A stretch of DNA of 64,000 nucleotides, taken from positions 1 to 64,000 of the forward strand of contig WMKJ01000012.1 of NCBI GenBank assembly GCA_009733715.1, given 5' to 3'. Below the pieces are notes generated by a model, which made no database searches, was not told the origin of the DNA, and worked only from the letters and a program-made list of their open reading frames with translations. Source of the DNA: Herpomyces periplanetae. Its lineage: Eukaryota; Ascomycota; Laboulbeniomycetes; Herpomycetales; Herpomycetaceae. Position 1 is the first letter of the stretch. Each line of letters starts with the position of its first letter. This document shows positions 14,866 to 27,610 of the stretch, piece after piece. Made by a program: the position numbers and the translations under genes.

Positions 14866-15599
14866 TTTTTATCGCCTATTTTCCTAATAAATTTTCATAC
14901 GTCAAATTTGTACGTGTAACACTAGTGTTCATTTTTAAAGAGAAAAACAAAACTTACAACTTGAAGACTTTACACTGTCGATGGAATAGCAAGAAGTGCC
15001 CGATAAATTGTTTCACAAGACACTATGGCTATTTCATAATAATATGAGTGACCGTAGCATAAAAATTTAGTAGTTATTGACAAAAGAAGTAATTCTTCGG
15101 AGAGTCTATGAGCAGCAAACAATATGCTTAATATTAATTTTGGCAAAAATTTCGTTAGTAGTAGGGTAGATTGGCTAGTATAAAATATTTGATGTTTCAT
15201 TAAACATTAATCATGATACCCGCTAAGCGGAAATTGGAAATAATGCAGCACTATTTTTTTACTACGATAATGGCCATTAGTGTAACAAGCCAAATAAGAT
15301 TTCTAAAACTGGTAGCGAGTGTTTAGTGGCAAACAACCTCAGCATTCAGACTTTTAGGGAGTTATACATTAACTAGAGATGTGTGGTTGTATAAACCTTT
15401 TAGCTCGTGCTTGTTTTATAAATTTTGCACAAGACTCGTGCATTAGATAATGTCATATAACGCAGATGTGATTTAAATCAAAAGGGTGTTTATCGCATCT
15501 GACTGGGGCGTATAGTTCCGCGGCTGTAGCACACATACAAAATCATTGTATTGACATAGTAATACCATTGAAGCACGAAACTTTCATCACTGAGACTAA

Positions 15600-16190
15600 T
15601 TCTTGGAAAAATGCCTTTTCTGGACAGTTTTTGATCTACCAAAGCAAAAGACATTATTTGTATAAAAATAACTCATAGTACCAGTTGGTGTAGATATAAA
15701 TTCGTGATTTAGGATTTCAGACAAATAATAGCTTACTACTATCAAAAAAACTTTAGGTCCTATAAAATGACGATCTAGCACAATTCCATGGTTGATGACG
15801 TATAAATTAAATGTGAAACTCAAATTCTTTAGACAAGTAGAACTGTTTGCTACTAAAATATTATAAAAACTTTGTGGGTCAACTTTGTAATATAAATGCA
15901 TAAGAACAGCAGTAATAAACTGAACTCAAACAGAGTTTGTTTAGTCATCTCGTGTATTTAAGATGTCCGATATCTTCATAGCAACTGCAGTCCAGAAATG
16001 AGCTTGTTTCTGTTTCTAATTTATTGGATTAACTTGGAACTATTTTTTTGGTGGAAACTGATATCTACATAGTTTAAGTTCTTTTGGTTGCTGCCCTATC
16101 TACTATTTCAAATAGATTTTTATAGTGCGCAGTTTGAAATAGTTGTGGCTATATTGCCAATTTTATGAATATTCACCCTTGTTCATCCAA
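15600..16190. mobile_element. Fossil repeat fragments, same family
   Basis: Two parts are recognisable. Positions 15,655-15,720 (TAGTACCAGTTGGT, then CGTGATTTAGGATTT) match 26,135-26,180. Positions 15,942-16,180 (TCTCGTGTATTTAAGATGTCCG, then the terminal block) match 24.6-24.87 kb inverted and 25.6-25.89 kb. Their order differs from that at 25.4-26.2 kb, so the element was probably rearranged or nested. Old and broken. Confidence 0.4.
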
Positions 16191-16199
16191 ATAAATGTA

Positions 16200-19100
16200 G
16201 AATCAGTGAGAGATACGTTCAATATACATGCGTATATGCTGAAATTTTGAACTTCGTGTATAATAACCAAACTGGCAATATACCAAATTGATAGCACAGA
16301 TAGCGAAACAAAACTATTAATAGATTTGTTAACAAAATTAAGTCGCAAATTAAACGATTGGCCAGATATTTGGAAGAAAATCAAAATTCTATTGCACCAA
16401 AACACTTCGGTTTTTTTTTCTTAATTTTAAAACACAGACTCAATGTCACATGTAAAGTCTCGTTACAAAATTTAGGCCCAACAGAAATATTGGAAGATAT
16501 AAGGAATAAAGTTTATTTTTGCACTATATTTTAGAAAATTCGCCTTTTTTATCATTTTTTTAACCTTTGTTCGTTCTCTTGATAGTTTTGTGTTGTTTTA
16601 TTCTCTCTACTTTAGGAGTTTGGCTTACATTTCTTACATTATCATTTCATTCACCTTTCTACTTTAACGTGCCCCTCGACTTCTAATAAACAAGGTTTAC
16701 TAATCGTGGTCACGAATTTCGTCTGTAGATAGGTCCTTCCCTCCCATCTTTGGAGTAAATAGAATCAATCAAAATTCTTCATCTTTCGTATATTTTATGT
16801 CTGAGATACATCACAACTTGTGTGTTTAGCATTTAATCATTTCCAGTCCATATTCTTCTCCCTATCCAAGGCTTAATACTTAGTACTACCAAACTACTAT
16901 CTTTGTAAAACCTATATATCCACGAGTGGAATCATGGTTCGTGTGTCACGTGTGCCTGCACATGGATTTTTAGCTTGGTCACAATCTATTTGCCATTAGG
17001 TATTTTGCTTGTTTCATCTCAATAATTATTTAGTGTACTATTTCATTTATATTTTCTTATACTTCTTTGATGCAAGTATCCTGCCCCTATGTTTTGTGTT
17101 TTGTGCCTGCACAACATTGTCACTGGTCTCTGTTAGAAATTAAACCATAATATTTTACATATGGCTGATGCAGACAAATATATGGGTACATAAATTATTC
17201 TGCAACCTCACAGTACCTCATACTGAGATGAAACTGAAATCGCACAGAAGTAACTGCACCTGATTTTTAGAACATATTTAATCTATACATTGAAAAAATT
17301 TTATTTTTTCTTTTGATGTTCTGTTATCAATAAGCCTTTAGTGATTTTTACGTTTGTTAAGCTGAAATAATGGCTTATGTAACGGTTTTATTGTTCTTGA
17401 TGAAAGTAGACAAGTGCTGCAACACGCAGTATAATCGTTGGAATAAACCGTTTGGACCAAGGGCTAATGCCCATAAGCTCAAAGCAGTAACCTCTAGTTT
17501 TTAGTGCCGAGCACTGAGGCTGCGCCAGAACCGTCATTAGCGGACAACTCTACTAGTTGGAAAATATTTTATGGTCTTACTACAATCCTTTAACTGTACC
17601 GGAAATGCTATTGGTGTTGCAATTAGCAATATTCGGAATAATTAATTTACAATAATTCTGTCTTCAGAAATAATAATAAATGCATTTATAATGTTTGCAT
17701 GTGCACACAAAAGCTGAGATAGTCGTTACAATTAAGTTGTAGCTACGGTTAACAGTTTTTCATTATATTACTGAAATGGTGAAACTCTTAAAGCTAAAAA
17801 TACAGTGTTGCGATGTAGAACAAGTAAATTATTAATCAGTCTTTCATCTCGAATATTTTGTATTTAAATGGATTTTGATCCCCTTCATTTATATTGGTTT
17901 GGTGAAAATACAATGTTCACCTTTGAGCTCAATGTACATTGTTTATACAATCTTGCTTGCTCTTGCCTTCATTTTATAGTAACATTTGCTGAACTCATTT
18001 CGTTGTCTTGTGTGTAGTCGATTTTTCCCAATAATTTTGTAACATATTTAGAGGATTGTCATCCTTTAACTTTCCTAGTCCAATTGTCCATAATTTTTGA
18101 TATTGTGTTGTAGCTACAATATTCTTAAACCATATTGTGTCTAGTTCTCTAAATTAACCTGTGCCATATCACAAAAAAAGGATAATATCGCTCTAGTACA
18201 AGTGTAAGGATTTTGCGCTGCCAATATGACTATTTATTTGTAACTAATAGTAAAGAAGACCTTACTCTTATGCACGTTTCTTTTAGCCCAATTGCACCTT
18301 AATTTGTGCATATATCTCTTGTGTGTCTGTATCCACCCTTAAATCTTGAGAGCAATTGGGCAGCTTAATTCGGATTAACAGTTTCTTCAATTTTTGGGGT
18401 AAATACGATGGTCGTCATTTTGCAGCTTCATTTTAATTCTCATGAAATATGTGTTTGCCAATTTTATGATTTCTTTATTAAGCCTTCAATTTTGTGGCTC
18501 ATAATTTCGTATCTTGTTTTGTGTAATATTATATATATCCAGGTTTATTTACGTTTGAACAAATTTATGAGTATATTTTTCTAATAGTAGTTTGTCTTGT
18601 GCGAAAAACTAGAATAATCTCATTAAATTTGGATATATTCAATTGTTGAACATACAATGTTTTTAAATTTATATATATTTCACATTGGAATATACCAAAA
18701 CTGACACTGAAATAGTGTAGAAGTCCCTTTTTATAAGGTTTCAGAAGATTTGGATGGTTTGATATTTACCCTACTGGCACCCAATACACCCCAACGAGAG
18801 ACTTATCATTTGATATTGTGGGTTATACTAGATTTAACGGTTAGTCTTTTAGCTTAGCCCGGTTAGGCAGAACCTGATCAACCAATTATTATTTGGAGTA
18901 TCAGTAATTATAATGTTTATGTGCTATTATTACAGATCAGAAGAGAATGATTACAAAAGAGGGTAATGGGAAACGTACAAGGTCTAAATACAAAACAAAG
19001 AATATTTTGGCACCGGAAGATATAATACAGTAGGAGTCGTTATGTCTCAGCCCATCATCAGCTCGTTGCCTGGAGGTTATTGTTCACATATTAAAAGACT

Positions 19101-22100
19101 CCCTACTATTATAAGCCTTAAAGAGGTAATTCCTTATTTTACGATGCTATGCGTGTGTGAAGGATACCATCAATATGAAGACTCAAAAACCTTTTGCTTG
19201 CAGTACAATAGGGCAAAAAACTAAGTTTCTAAAAAGAGAGTATAATCATACATAAACAAGAAAACAAACAGGTGATGACAGATAAAGGGAAAAGATATCT
19301 AACCCTAAGACAAATTTTAATCAACAAAAATAGAAGAAAGAAAATTAAAAGTATAAACAGGAAGGAAAAATTTATACAATTTTGAGGGTTATTCAAGTGA
19401 AGAATGTCTAGCCGAAGTGTAGTTAATGTAACATATAATAATTAAAGAAAGATGTGTTAAATTAATTCAAAGAAATGAAAGAAATACAATTTTTAGTTTG
19501 AAGAGTACGTTAGTAAATGGAAAAACGGTGTTCTTTTATATTTAAAAATCTTGGACTGATGCGATTCAAAACACCATCCATTTCCGTCAATTTTCAAGTA
19601 AAAAGAAATCTAATACCGCAGAACTGTATTCTAACCACGCATCAGTTTACTGACTTCTTTGACTAATACTTGAATAAGTCCCAAAGCGTTTTATCGATAC
19701 TCGGAGGTTGCCGGGGAATCGGAGATGTCACTTGCCGAATAAGACAGGCGGCAACACAAAACTCGTGATAGCAGAGGGCTAGGCGAATAAACAGTATGCC
19801 TATACCAACGGACATGGCCGAAGGAGTGGTTATACCACGCCAAAAATAGAAACACAAGTATGGCGCGCTAAAATTAATCATTGGCAAACAACGCGTTCGA
19901 GGAGAAGATCGCTGGCCATGTATCTTGCATAAGGCAAAATATACACTGTTATCTTTTGGATAATACCAGCCTCTGAAAAGCTTTGGAGAAAGACACTTTA
20001 ACACTTTGAGGATATTGATATTGCCTTCACGAGCAGTACAAGTTTTGTTGAGAGCTAAGGGTCTCCAAAAAGTAAAAACATTCAACCTTGTTGATTACTT
20101 ATACCTTTATAAACGTAAAGCCGGTATAGTGGTGTAAATCAAAGTGAGATATTCAGACCTCCATAAAGGTAGATCTGACGCTGAAAAGACTGTTTCATCT
20201 ACTAATAATTAAACAACTCCATAACTGACGGAGCTGATTCCGATTCTGGTGCCAGAAAAATTATTTTTACAAAATTCTTTGGTCTGATAGTGCCAAAATT
20301 TTGATACATGAATCGTCATATCTAAAATTATCTATAAAGATAGAACATTTGAAATTTAAAACTAAAAGCGTAGCATATGGATACTTAAAGAGCCCCAAAA
20401 TCGGGTATTAATGCAGACAAACATGCCGCAAACGGGCAATCATTATATTTAAGAAGCCTGAATTATTATATATAGTTTCCGATTGTTTGGAAAATTTGGA
20501 TGTGGTGACAGATATACAGAGAGTACCCCTACAAATTTCAGTGCAATCAAACCACCACAAGGTGTAGTTATTTTATTTATATGCACTGTTTTTAACAAAT
20601 ATATATTAAGGCTGAAACCGGCATATTCTGATGTCTTAATTTTAAATTTCTGTCTGGATCAACGCTAAATAACTTTTCACTTGAGTGCTTAAAACATCTC
20701 ATGTAAACAATACATATATAGTAGTGCCTATGCATTTGATGAGTGGAAACTTGTTTGCTAGCTGGTCCATGTACCGCCATTATCAGTCATGCTGAATATG
20801 TGCGAGCGCTGGAGTGTGAAGCAAAATCTTTATGTTAATTCTTGGACAGTGTCCAAGCGGTCGCCAATCTATAGCAGTTAGCTTTGGCAATGATTTAGCT
20901 TACTCTAGAATCAGAACAAGGAATTATTAGTCTCTAAGTGAATTTCAATAGATGTCATTGCTTAAAGAAAGTGGTTTATGTCCATGAGCTCGAAGCAAGG
21001 AAGCTTTTATGTTTATCACCAATCTTCATGGTGGAGTTTTATGTTGCCAATACCGGTTAATATTTCTGTCAGACTAGGTAGTAAGGGTGTCTAAATAATG
21101 CTCAATCTACACCAGATATACTACAAGTATTCCAGTTAGCTATATCTGGAATAACTGAATGGCAAATATTCCGCCTTCCTAGATAAGGGCACTTACACTG
21201 TTTACATTTGCAGTCATGAAATAGCCTTCTCTTTCAGGCTGCAACTAGAGATAATAGTTATCAAGCTAATCTCGAAGAAGATGGAATGCTTAAAGCTGAT
21301 GATAGAGTATAATTATGTGAGGAAGTAAAAATCACGTCAAGTTCTCTACATCAATTATTCTGTCTTTAAATCATCCTTGATTTCCTTTATGAATGAACAT
21401 TCAGGTACTAATCATGTTCGTGTTTATCAATCTACTTACCTTTTCTTTAACTTGCTTATTCCTTCAGATATGGTTAAGCTTCGCTAGTTATATTTAATTG
21501 AATTTCCTTTAGTCTTGCGTCTGGTCGACCTGGGCAAAAGTTTTCCGCTGCCTGTCTGGAGGATTATGGTTATTTACTTATCCGGTATGAATTGGACAAG
21601 CAGTTGTAATTTGAAGATGTGGATGCAATTATTTATATACGTTGTTCTACGCTCTGTCCTTCCAAGTAAACTTCATCTTGCAAGTTAGAGCGCAATATAT
21701 TAAAAATGTTATTAACATAGCTAACTTACGATAGTGTGTCTCTACACACTTTGTCCAAGGGTGTTAACATGTTACAAACGGCAAAGAAAACTCCTCCTGT
21801 ACTATTACATGGTGTAAATTTCATTCGGATTTTGCAAGCACCCACTAAAGATGTCATAGAACACATACAAGAAAGTTAAGAGCGATTAGAAAAAAAATTT
21901 TGAATTACCGATTTTCGGGTGTCAGGATAAATTTAGTGACAGTTTAATAACTCCATTTAACTACTTAAATAGGAAGTACTTTAATTTACTCTTACTACTT
22001 CTATAAATCCAGTTTTAATTTTTTAATTTCAAATATTTATTGTACATTTTGGTGTTTATATTTATGTACAATGTTTTGAAAATAATGGATAGATGCTTTT

Positions 22101-22290
22101 TTCTAAAATATAGTTTATACCGCGTGGGAAACAAACAATTCCGTCAGTTTTACAGTAATTCAATATTTTGTATATAATACGCCGTTTTTGAGGCTATACC
22201 TACACACATTATGAATTCATTTTTACCTTTAAATACATTGGTATCTACAATGAAATAGTTCCCTAACAACTCAATGCAATATTCCTAGTG
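16200..22290. other. AT-rich block without supported genes
   Basis: No intact gene. Two less AT-rich islands, at about 17,460-17,510 and 20,970-21,010, share CCATAAGCTCAAAGCA / CCATGAGCTCGAAGCA and are probably remnants of one repeat. The 140-residue open frame at 19,663-20,085 (-) starts with a TTG codon and shows no domain. No RNA gene was recognised. Confidence 0.5.
22125..22205 (+). repeat. Short dispersed repeat, copy 2 of 3
   Basis: Partner of the copy at 11,940-12,060 (shared TCCGTCAGTT, TTCAATATTTT and GTTTTTGAGG blocks in order). It directly precedes the less AT-rich element at 22.3 kb. Confidence 0.4.
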
Positions 22291-22299
22291 ATTTATAGG

Positions 22300-22900
22300 G
22301 TTTTATGTCTTACAATTTTAACACCCTACACCCTCTAGCACAAGACATTCCATCTGATACTACGGAAGATGCGGTTTCGGATGTTCACCCCTTTGACTCA
22401 GGACGGTTGTAAACATAGTGCCGAAAGCCCGTGTTTGCGACCGGATTACTCCGAAGCAACGGGCAACACAATAGGATTTGAGATGCAAACACTAGGAGTG
22501 TGAGGGAGTAATTCATGAACCCGCGGATAAAGATCTTTTGTGGGACTTACTCAAATTTTCAGGAAAAATACATCAGGTGGCGGGTATACAAGGACCCTTG
22601 CACCTCGTTACAATCCCAGATCGATATCAGATCAACGTCGATTTACGCTCTGTACTATGAAATCTTGAGCCGTAACTTTCTCGGCAGTTCGGTAATTAGT
22701 AAATGGCATTTAGTGGCTCAGGTTGTGATTACTCCTAATATATAAATGTGGCTGTGCAGTATTAGTCTTGTCTCGCCCAGTCTATTGTATCTTTTCTGTC
22801 ATTTATCTGTTTTGCTGTGGCGCATGGAACACTCGCTTCGATCCTGCTCAGTATCCTTGTCCTACAGTAACTGATCCTGCGCGAACAATTAAACTATAAT
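22300..22900 (+). mobile_element. Fossil LTR-like element
   Basis: This stretch is clearly less AT-rich than its surroundings. It has an LTR-like layout: a GC-richer 5' part, a TATAAATG box at about 22,740, a C/T-rich stretch with CTTGTCTCGCCCAGTC just downstream, and a conserved-looking end at TGATCCTGCGCGAACA. No coding domains adjoin it and no second LTR was identified, so it may be a solo LTR. The milder AT bias suggests a younger age than the repeats around it. Family not determined. Confidence 0.35.
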
Positions 22901-24560
22901 ACTGCATGTACGGCTAACGTTAGTGCTCTGTTGGTACAAAATCAGGCGTGAGCTGTACAGCACTGTCATAGTAAGCGGCGATTGTGGTCCTCGTATTATT
23001 GATTTGTGTTCCTTTTCTGTAGTAACCTGCAAATCGCGACACCTTTGGAATTGTTTCGTGTTTCTTTTCAGTGGTTCTCTTTGAGCCATAACAGAAACTT
23101 AGCTGGAGGGGAAACACAAAAGTGCTCAAATGGTGGGAGCCAAGCCTATTGCGCCGTGGGAGAAACGTATCTTTTTCGGGGTATGTGTAGGAACATAACA
23201 TCTTGAGTTAGTGTTGTGATTTCACGGAGAACTTATGAAAAGAAACACAGAGCGAGGCTGCGGGAGCCGCAATTTATAAAAGACGGGACCAAAAAATAGT
23301 ACTATTGCAGTCACACGGCGTTATAGGGATCAATCACAGCGTGAGGTGCTAAATGCTAATAACTAGCAACAAAACTGCCTCAGAAAATTAAGGCACAATA
23401 TTTCATAGTACCGAGATTTACCCGCAAGATTACACAACACAAGGTATAAACCGAAATTGGTCGCCCACTGAGTTGGGAATATGGTAGGGTGAGGACGCTT
23501 ATATGCTCTCCATCCGAAAATATTTTCCCAAATTTTTGACAGTCACAAGAGATTTCCATCTGCAGGTTTGCGCACTTATCTCTCATGCGTTCTGTATTCG
23601 TATTAAACTTCCCAATCCGCTATCTAGTTGTCCGGTCACCTATTTCCGTCACCTAGGTGTTCCGATGTTAACACGCAAAGCAGCAATTGCTCGATGTGTG
23701 GTGCCCCCACCATTCCGTCAGAAGCCTGTTACTGAAGGATATTACCCATACCCGGCTTTGGTTACAGGATGCTAGCTTCGACTTAACCCGCAAAATAGAA
23801 GCATAAAGTGATAACTACACAACGCTCAAATGGCTATAACTGGTTACCTGATGTAATGCCCCCGCTGCACAACCAACTGACGATAATGCGGATTTCCAAT
23901 CGGTACTAGTTGCTTTATGGTACCCATTAGCAATTCTTCCAACTAATGGTTAGAGGATCCCCTCCACCAACAACAAGCTACCATGTTGTTGACGGCATTC
24001 TCCGATTGACTGGAAATTCAATCGGAGAATGCCGTCAATTGATATTGAATTAACGCCGAACAACTACATACTAGAACCAGAATCGAGATAAATATTTGAT
24101 AAAACAGTCTTCTTAACTTCATTTCTCTTTTCCGAGGAGCTATTGAGTACCAAAGACGAGTGCAGTACGATTTCTTACTAAACCACTACACAGTCCCACA
24201 GCATTCCTATACAAGCTAGCTTATATGAAGTGACCAAAAGTGTGTTAAGTTACGAGGAAATTATTTGTTACATGTATTTGCCGAGCAAATCCGCAACGTA
24301 TATCATGTAGAATCCTCAGGTACAGTTAGTCCCAGTCACGAGATGCAAAAGAATTCTTGCGTCCTGTGCGAAAGGACTGACCAGTTTTTGAGGGCATTGG
24401 ATATAACACAATAAATGCAAGGAGCTAGTTATCCCACTAGATTTCATCCTAATTGAAAGCATGATTTAGAGATTATGCAGCCAAACATCATGATGCACAT
24501 GATAAAGACACAAGCATTTTTTCTGTTTTTACGCTGCAGGCATAGTGTTGCATGCGCTCA
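22901..24560. other. Moderate-GC repeat-derived segment, no intact gene
   Basis: Base composition is more balanced than in the flanks. Overlapping open frames at 22.9-23.8 kb on both strands have no recognisable domain and look like chance in less AT-rich DNA. The segment contains the paired hairpins near 23.96-24.04 kb. At 24,308, AGAATCCTCAGGTACA recurs from 2,739. It is best read as part of a mobile-element fossil complex. Confidence 0.35.
23989..24038. repeat. Perfect 21-bp inverted repeat with 8-nt loop
   Basis: The left arm (23,989-24,009) is the exact reverse complement of the right arm (24,018-24,038), with the loop CTGGAAAT between them. Just upstream lies a second, smaller hairpin: CAACAACA, an 8-base loop, then TGTTGTTG, which runs into the larger stem. 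A perfect 21-bp stem in an otherwise decayed region is unusual and points to recent formation or selection. It may be a terminal structure of a mobile element; a small-RNA role is only a possibility. Confidence 0.85.
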
Positions 24561-24569
24561 CTCGACATG

Positions 24570-24875
24570 TTAGGGTTTGATTAGTGAATAGGCAATATAA
24601 TTGTGATTACGAGTAACATAGCTACAACTACTTCTGTCAAAGCTTTGTACGCGATCTACTCAACAAAGCAGACAGCAACAACCCGAGGAGCATAGTAACA
24701 ATACCCATATCTATGTCAACGAGACAAAAGATACGGTTTCGGGTTATTACAGAATTTACAACAGAGTAAGCAGTCGTTACTTCACGAATAGCCAAACAAG
24801 ATTGACCACCAAGATCCCGGTTATTATTGGTGTCCCGGACATTTTAGATACACGAGATGACTAAGTCAACAACAA
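24570..24875 (-). mobile_element. Fossil repeat copy, inverted
   Basis: Read on the - strand this has CTCGTGTATCTAAAATGTCCGG, a block resembling ACATAGATATGGGTATTGTTACTATGCTCC, and AGTAGTTGTAGCTATGTTAC, in the same order as 25,605-25,875 and 15,942-16,180. It is less decayed than the other copies, consistent with the more moderate base composition of the 22.3-25.4 kb zone. Partial and broken. Confidence 0.45.
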
Positions 24876-25394
24876 ACGAGTCTGATTTATTTCAACCATC
24901 TCCACATGTACATATCGCCCTACACTTGAGGCATTAAGGCTGAAAAGTTACCTGCTTATCATTCATATGCAGCATGGTGTTTGGTTTCGTTATCTTCAGA
25001 TCATGCTATTGGGATGCAATCTAACGAGCCGACTCACTTCTTGAGCGAGCTGTGTTACCTCTAATACCTCCAAGATTTGTCTACATTTTCGGGATGGACT
25101 GAAAAATCAGCATGCACCACGTGACTCGTGCTAACTGCTCCTGAGGACCCACATGAGGCTAGGCACCACCGTTTTCCTTGGCAGTCACTTGTCACAGGCG
25201 GGTCCGCTCAGCTAGTACGTGTTACGAGTGGTTGCCTTAAAACTCGGAAAACATTAAGTCGATAGTAGTCAACTATGAAAAAATATCTGTTGATGCTTAC
25301 TGAGGTTCCCAAAGGGGCCTGTTTCAAAAGCTCTCTACTGCTCTACGACAACTAAAGGAAAAAATAGTGTGATAGCTATTTCCGTATCTGGATG

Positions 25395-25890
25395 GGCATG
25401 CGCGGAAATGTGCTGTTGGCACATGCAATGAGTGATGGAGCATTAAAAACGCATTTCCAATGATACAGGAACATTGATTTTGATTGCATTGTAATTTCTT
25501 AATTCTATATTAATGATACGAAAATCCGGAGGAATAGTATGATTAGTACAATGTGGAAACGGTCAAGATAAGTCGGATTTGGGTAGAGTTGGCTTGGCCA
25601 CCTCGTATATTCAGGATGTCCGAGATCCTCACAACAATTGCAATGTCAAGGGTGAGTCTATATTTATTTCTGTTCCTGTTAAAATTTTCTTCATTGAATA
25701 ACTACTGGGTCAATGGCTGCGTTTCTGTTATATTATCTTGAAGCAGTACCTTTGCCCAGTCTACACTGATATTTGTATTGTTATTGTGCTTGTTGAGTCC
25801 TTTCCTTGTCTATTTTGTCAAGTAGATCTTGAACAGTATTCAGTTTAAAATAGTTGTAGCTACATTATCTATTTTCCCAATATCTGTTTG
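25395..25890 (+). mobile_element. Fossil repeat copy, LTR-like
   Basis: Second full-length match to the element at 14,378-14,865, starting at GCGCGGAAATGTGCTGT and ending near AATAGTTGTAGCTACATTATC. Includes the GATGTCCGAGATCC block that also appears at 15.97 and (inverted) 24.83 kb. The short frame at 25,553-25,741 is inside the repeat and is not taken as a gene. Old and broken. Confidence 0.5.
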
Positions 25891-25899
25891 TTAATTTAA

Positions 25900-26950
25900 G
25901 TAAACATAAACGTGACGAGAAAGACATGTATTACATAAACTAATGGACCCAATAATCCTAGATCCCTTGAGTCTCGATTTTGTGCAGGGATGGGGTGCGC
26001 AAGGAAGCACATTATATGGTCTGGTGATGCAGGTGTAACTGGCCACTTTTTTCACGGATGGTGGTAATTGGAGCAATGGAAATTTGGAGAGGTTATATCT
26101 TACTGAACCGAAAGAAAAACCATTAAGGTTGGCATGGTTCATAGTACTAGTTGGTAAGGCACGTGATTTAGGATTTGGGGCTCCAAAAGAGAAAAAATAT
26201 AGAATTTTCCAGATCACATGAAACCTAACAGTATGTAGTTCCTACGACCTTTCATAATTGGTAGAAGGGAATTAGCAAAGAAAAAAGATTCAAATTAAAA
26301 TACAAAATGATTAAGAACCAAAAATACAACACTTCAGTGGTCAGAAACCGAGTATTTTTCAAAACTAATTAAGACGCACAGGATTCCAAAGCTAGAGAAA
26401 TTATTAGTGGAGGATTTTATTCAATGGTTCTGAAATTTTGACATTTTTTGGCGAAAGCAAGGCCTCTACAAAATTTAAGTGTGACTGGCCCATGGGAAGG
26501 TACTGAAAAAAAGGGTTTTCTGCATGTTTTGTAATGTAGAAGCGTAAATATCATATCAAATTAGTATTAACCAGTTTGTACTGCCTCGGGTGTTGCATTG
26601 AATCTGGGAAGATGGTTGTAAGCTAATGGTAAAAGTATTTTATACAGTTTGCGGGTAATTATAAATCTGAGAGACTGCAATATGCAAAAAGATTGGTTTT
26701 AAATATTCGTTTTCACTTGCCTTGTCATAATGAATGATGTATTTTGGTATTTTATCAATGGAAAGGGAAAAGATTTGAGAATTTAAAAGGATATCGAATA
26801 TTTAGAGTTCTGATCCGCTTAAAACAACATATTTAAGTAATTTTATCAATTTGGATAAAAAAATACATGATACACATATGTTGTTAAAGTTAGCAGATAT
26901 CATGAGCAATATTTGGTTAAAGTTATTTCGTTGAATAGTATAACATAGAG
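25900..26950. other. No supported gene
   Basis: AT-rich. Positions 26,135-26,180 match 15,655-15,720 and so belong to the dispersed repeat. The open frame at 25,891-26,217 (-) begins at a GTG codon over this repeat and is not accepted. Nothing else seen. Confidence 0.4.
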
Positions 26951-26952
26951 TT

Positions 26953-27610
26953 CTATATTTGTATAGGAAATCTCAGCAGTAAGTTAATTGGATGGCAGTC
27001 AGCTTGTGGTTCAAATAATGAACGGATTATATGGTGAGATGCAATATATTCTTGGCAAAAGTGGTACGGAGCTACAGAATTTATTAAATGATAATATTCT
27101 CCGCCATTTCTGGGAATTGCTTTTACGTTAATCAGAGAACCCCTAGAATATATAGTTGCGGGCTCATTTTCGATGTAAAGTTTTTGATCCAAAAACCCTG
27201 AGGCCAGTTGAGAAACTACACAAATTAGAATAATCTTGGAAATACTCAATTACACAAATAAATACCTGGACTAGTATTGCTTAACGTTTGACTTGGACAG
27301 GATACAAATATCCGACCAGAATGCTCAACCTTGAAGCGAACGCTTTAAAATGTTTAGAAAGGCTAAACTAAGTGACATAGAACTATTTTAAAACAAGATA
27401 ACATACTTACACATTGGCTAACGAATTTTCGGTTACTGATTCGGGTACAATATATAAATATCTATCATCCAAAACCTGAATGAGATAATCATAGCCTACT
27501 TCAAGACCCAAGTGTTTATTGAGCACTCTTGCGTATAAAACACCTTCTACACGGATAGCATGAGTAAAATTAAGCAAGTAAAAGAGAGGTAATAAGCTAA
27601 AAAGAATCAT
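26953..27610 (-). CDS. Candidate secreted effector, family A, member 1 (2 exons)
   Basis: I read exon 1 as 27,610-27,411 and exon 2 as 27,142-26,953, which gives 129 residues. The donor GTAAGT is canonical; the acceptor TATTCTAG is the one that keeps phase and fits the paralogue, but the 268-nt intron is long for this window, so the join is uncertain. Residues 1-18 (MILFSLLPLFYLLNFTHA) form a classic signal peptide. Exon 2 has FCQEY and ADC with two cysteines (about 96 and 116) separated by exactly 19 residues. The tandem gene at 28,665-29,309 has the same exon-1 layout, the same Cys-x19-Cys spacing and FC..H.I.SL..DC in register. No known domain is recognised. Signal peptide, one intron, a cysteine pair and a repeat-rich setting suggest a host-directed effector, which is inference. 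Confidence 0.6.

Noticed and set aside
19663-20085. 140-residue frame on the - strand
   Set aside because: Begins at TTG, no family resemblance, lies in the repeat-rich block.
20840-20935. tRNA-like stretch (GTCCAAGCGGTCGCC)
   Set aside because: Resembles the 5' part of a Leu/Ser tRNA, but no matching B-box or acceptor stem follows.
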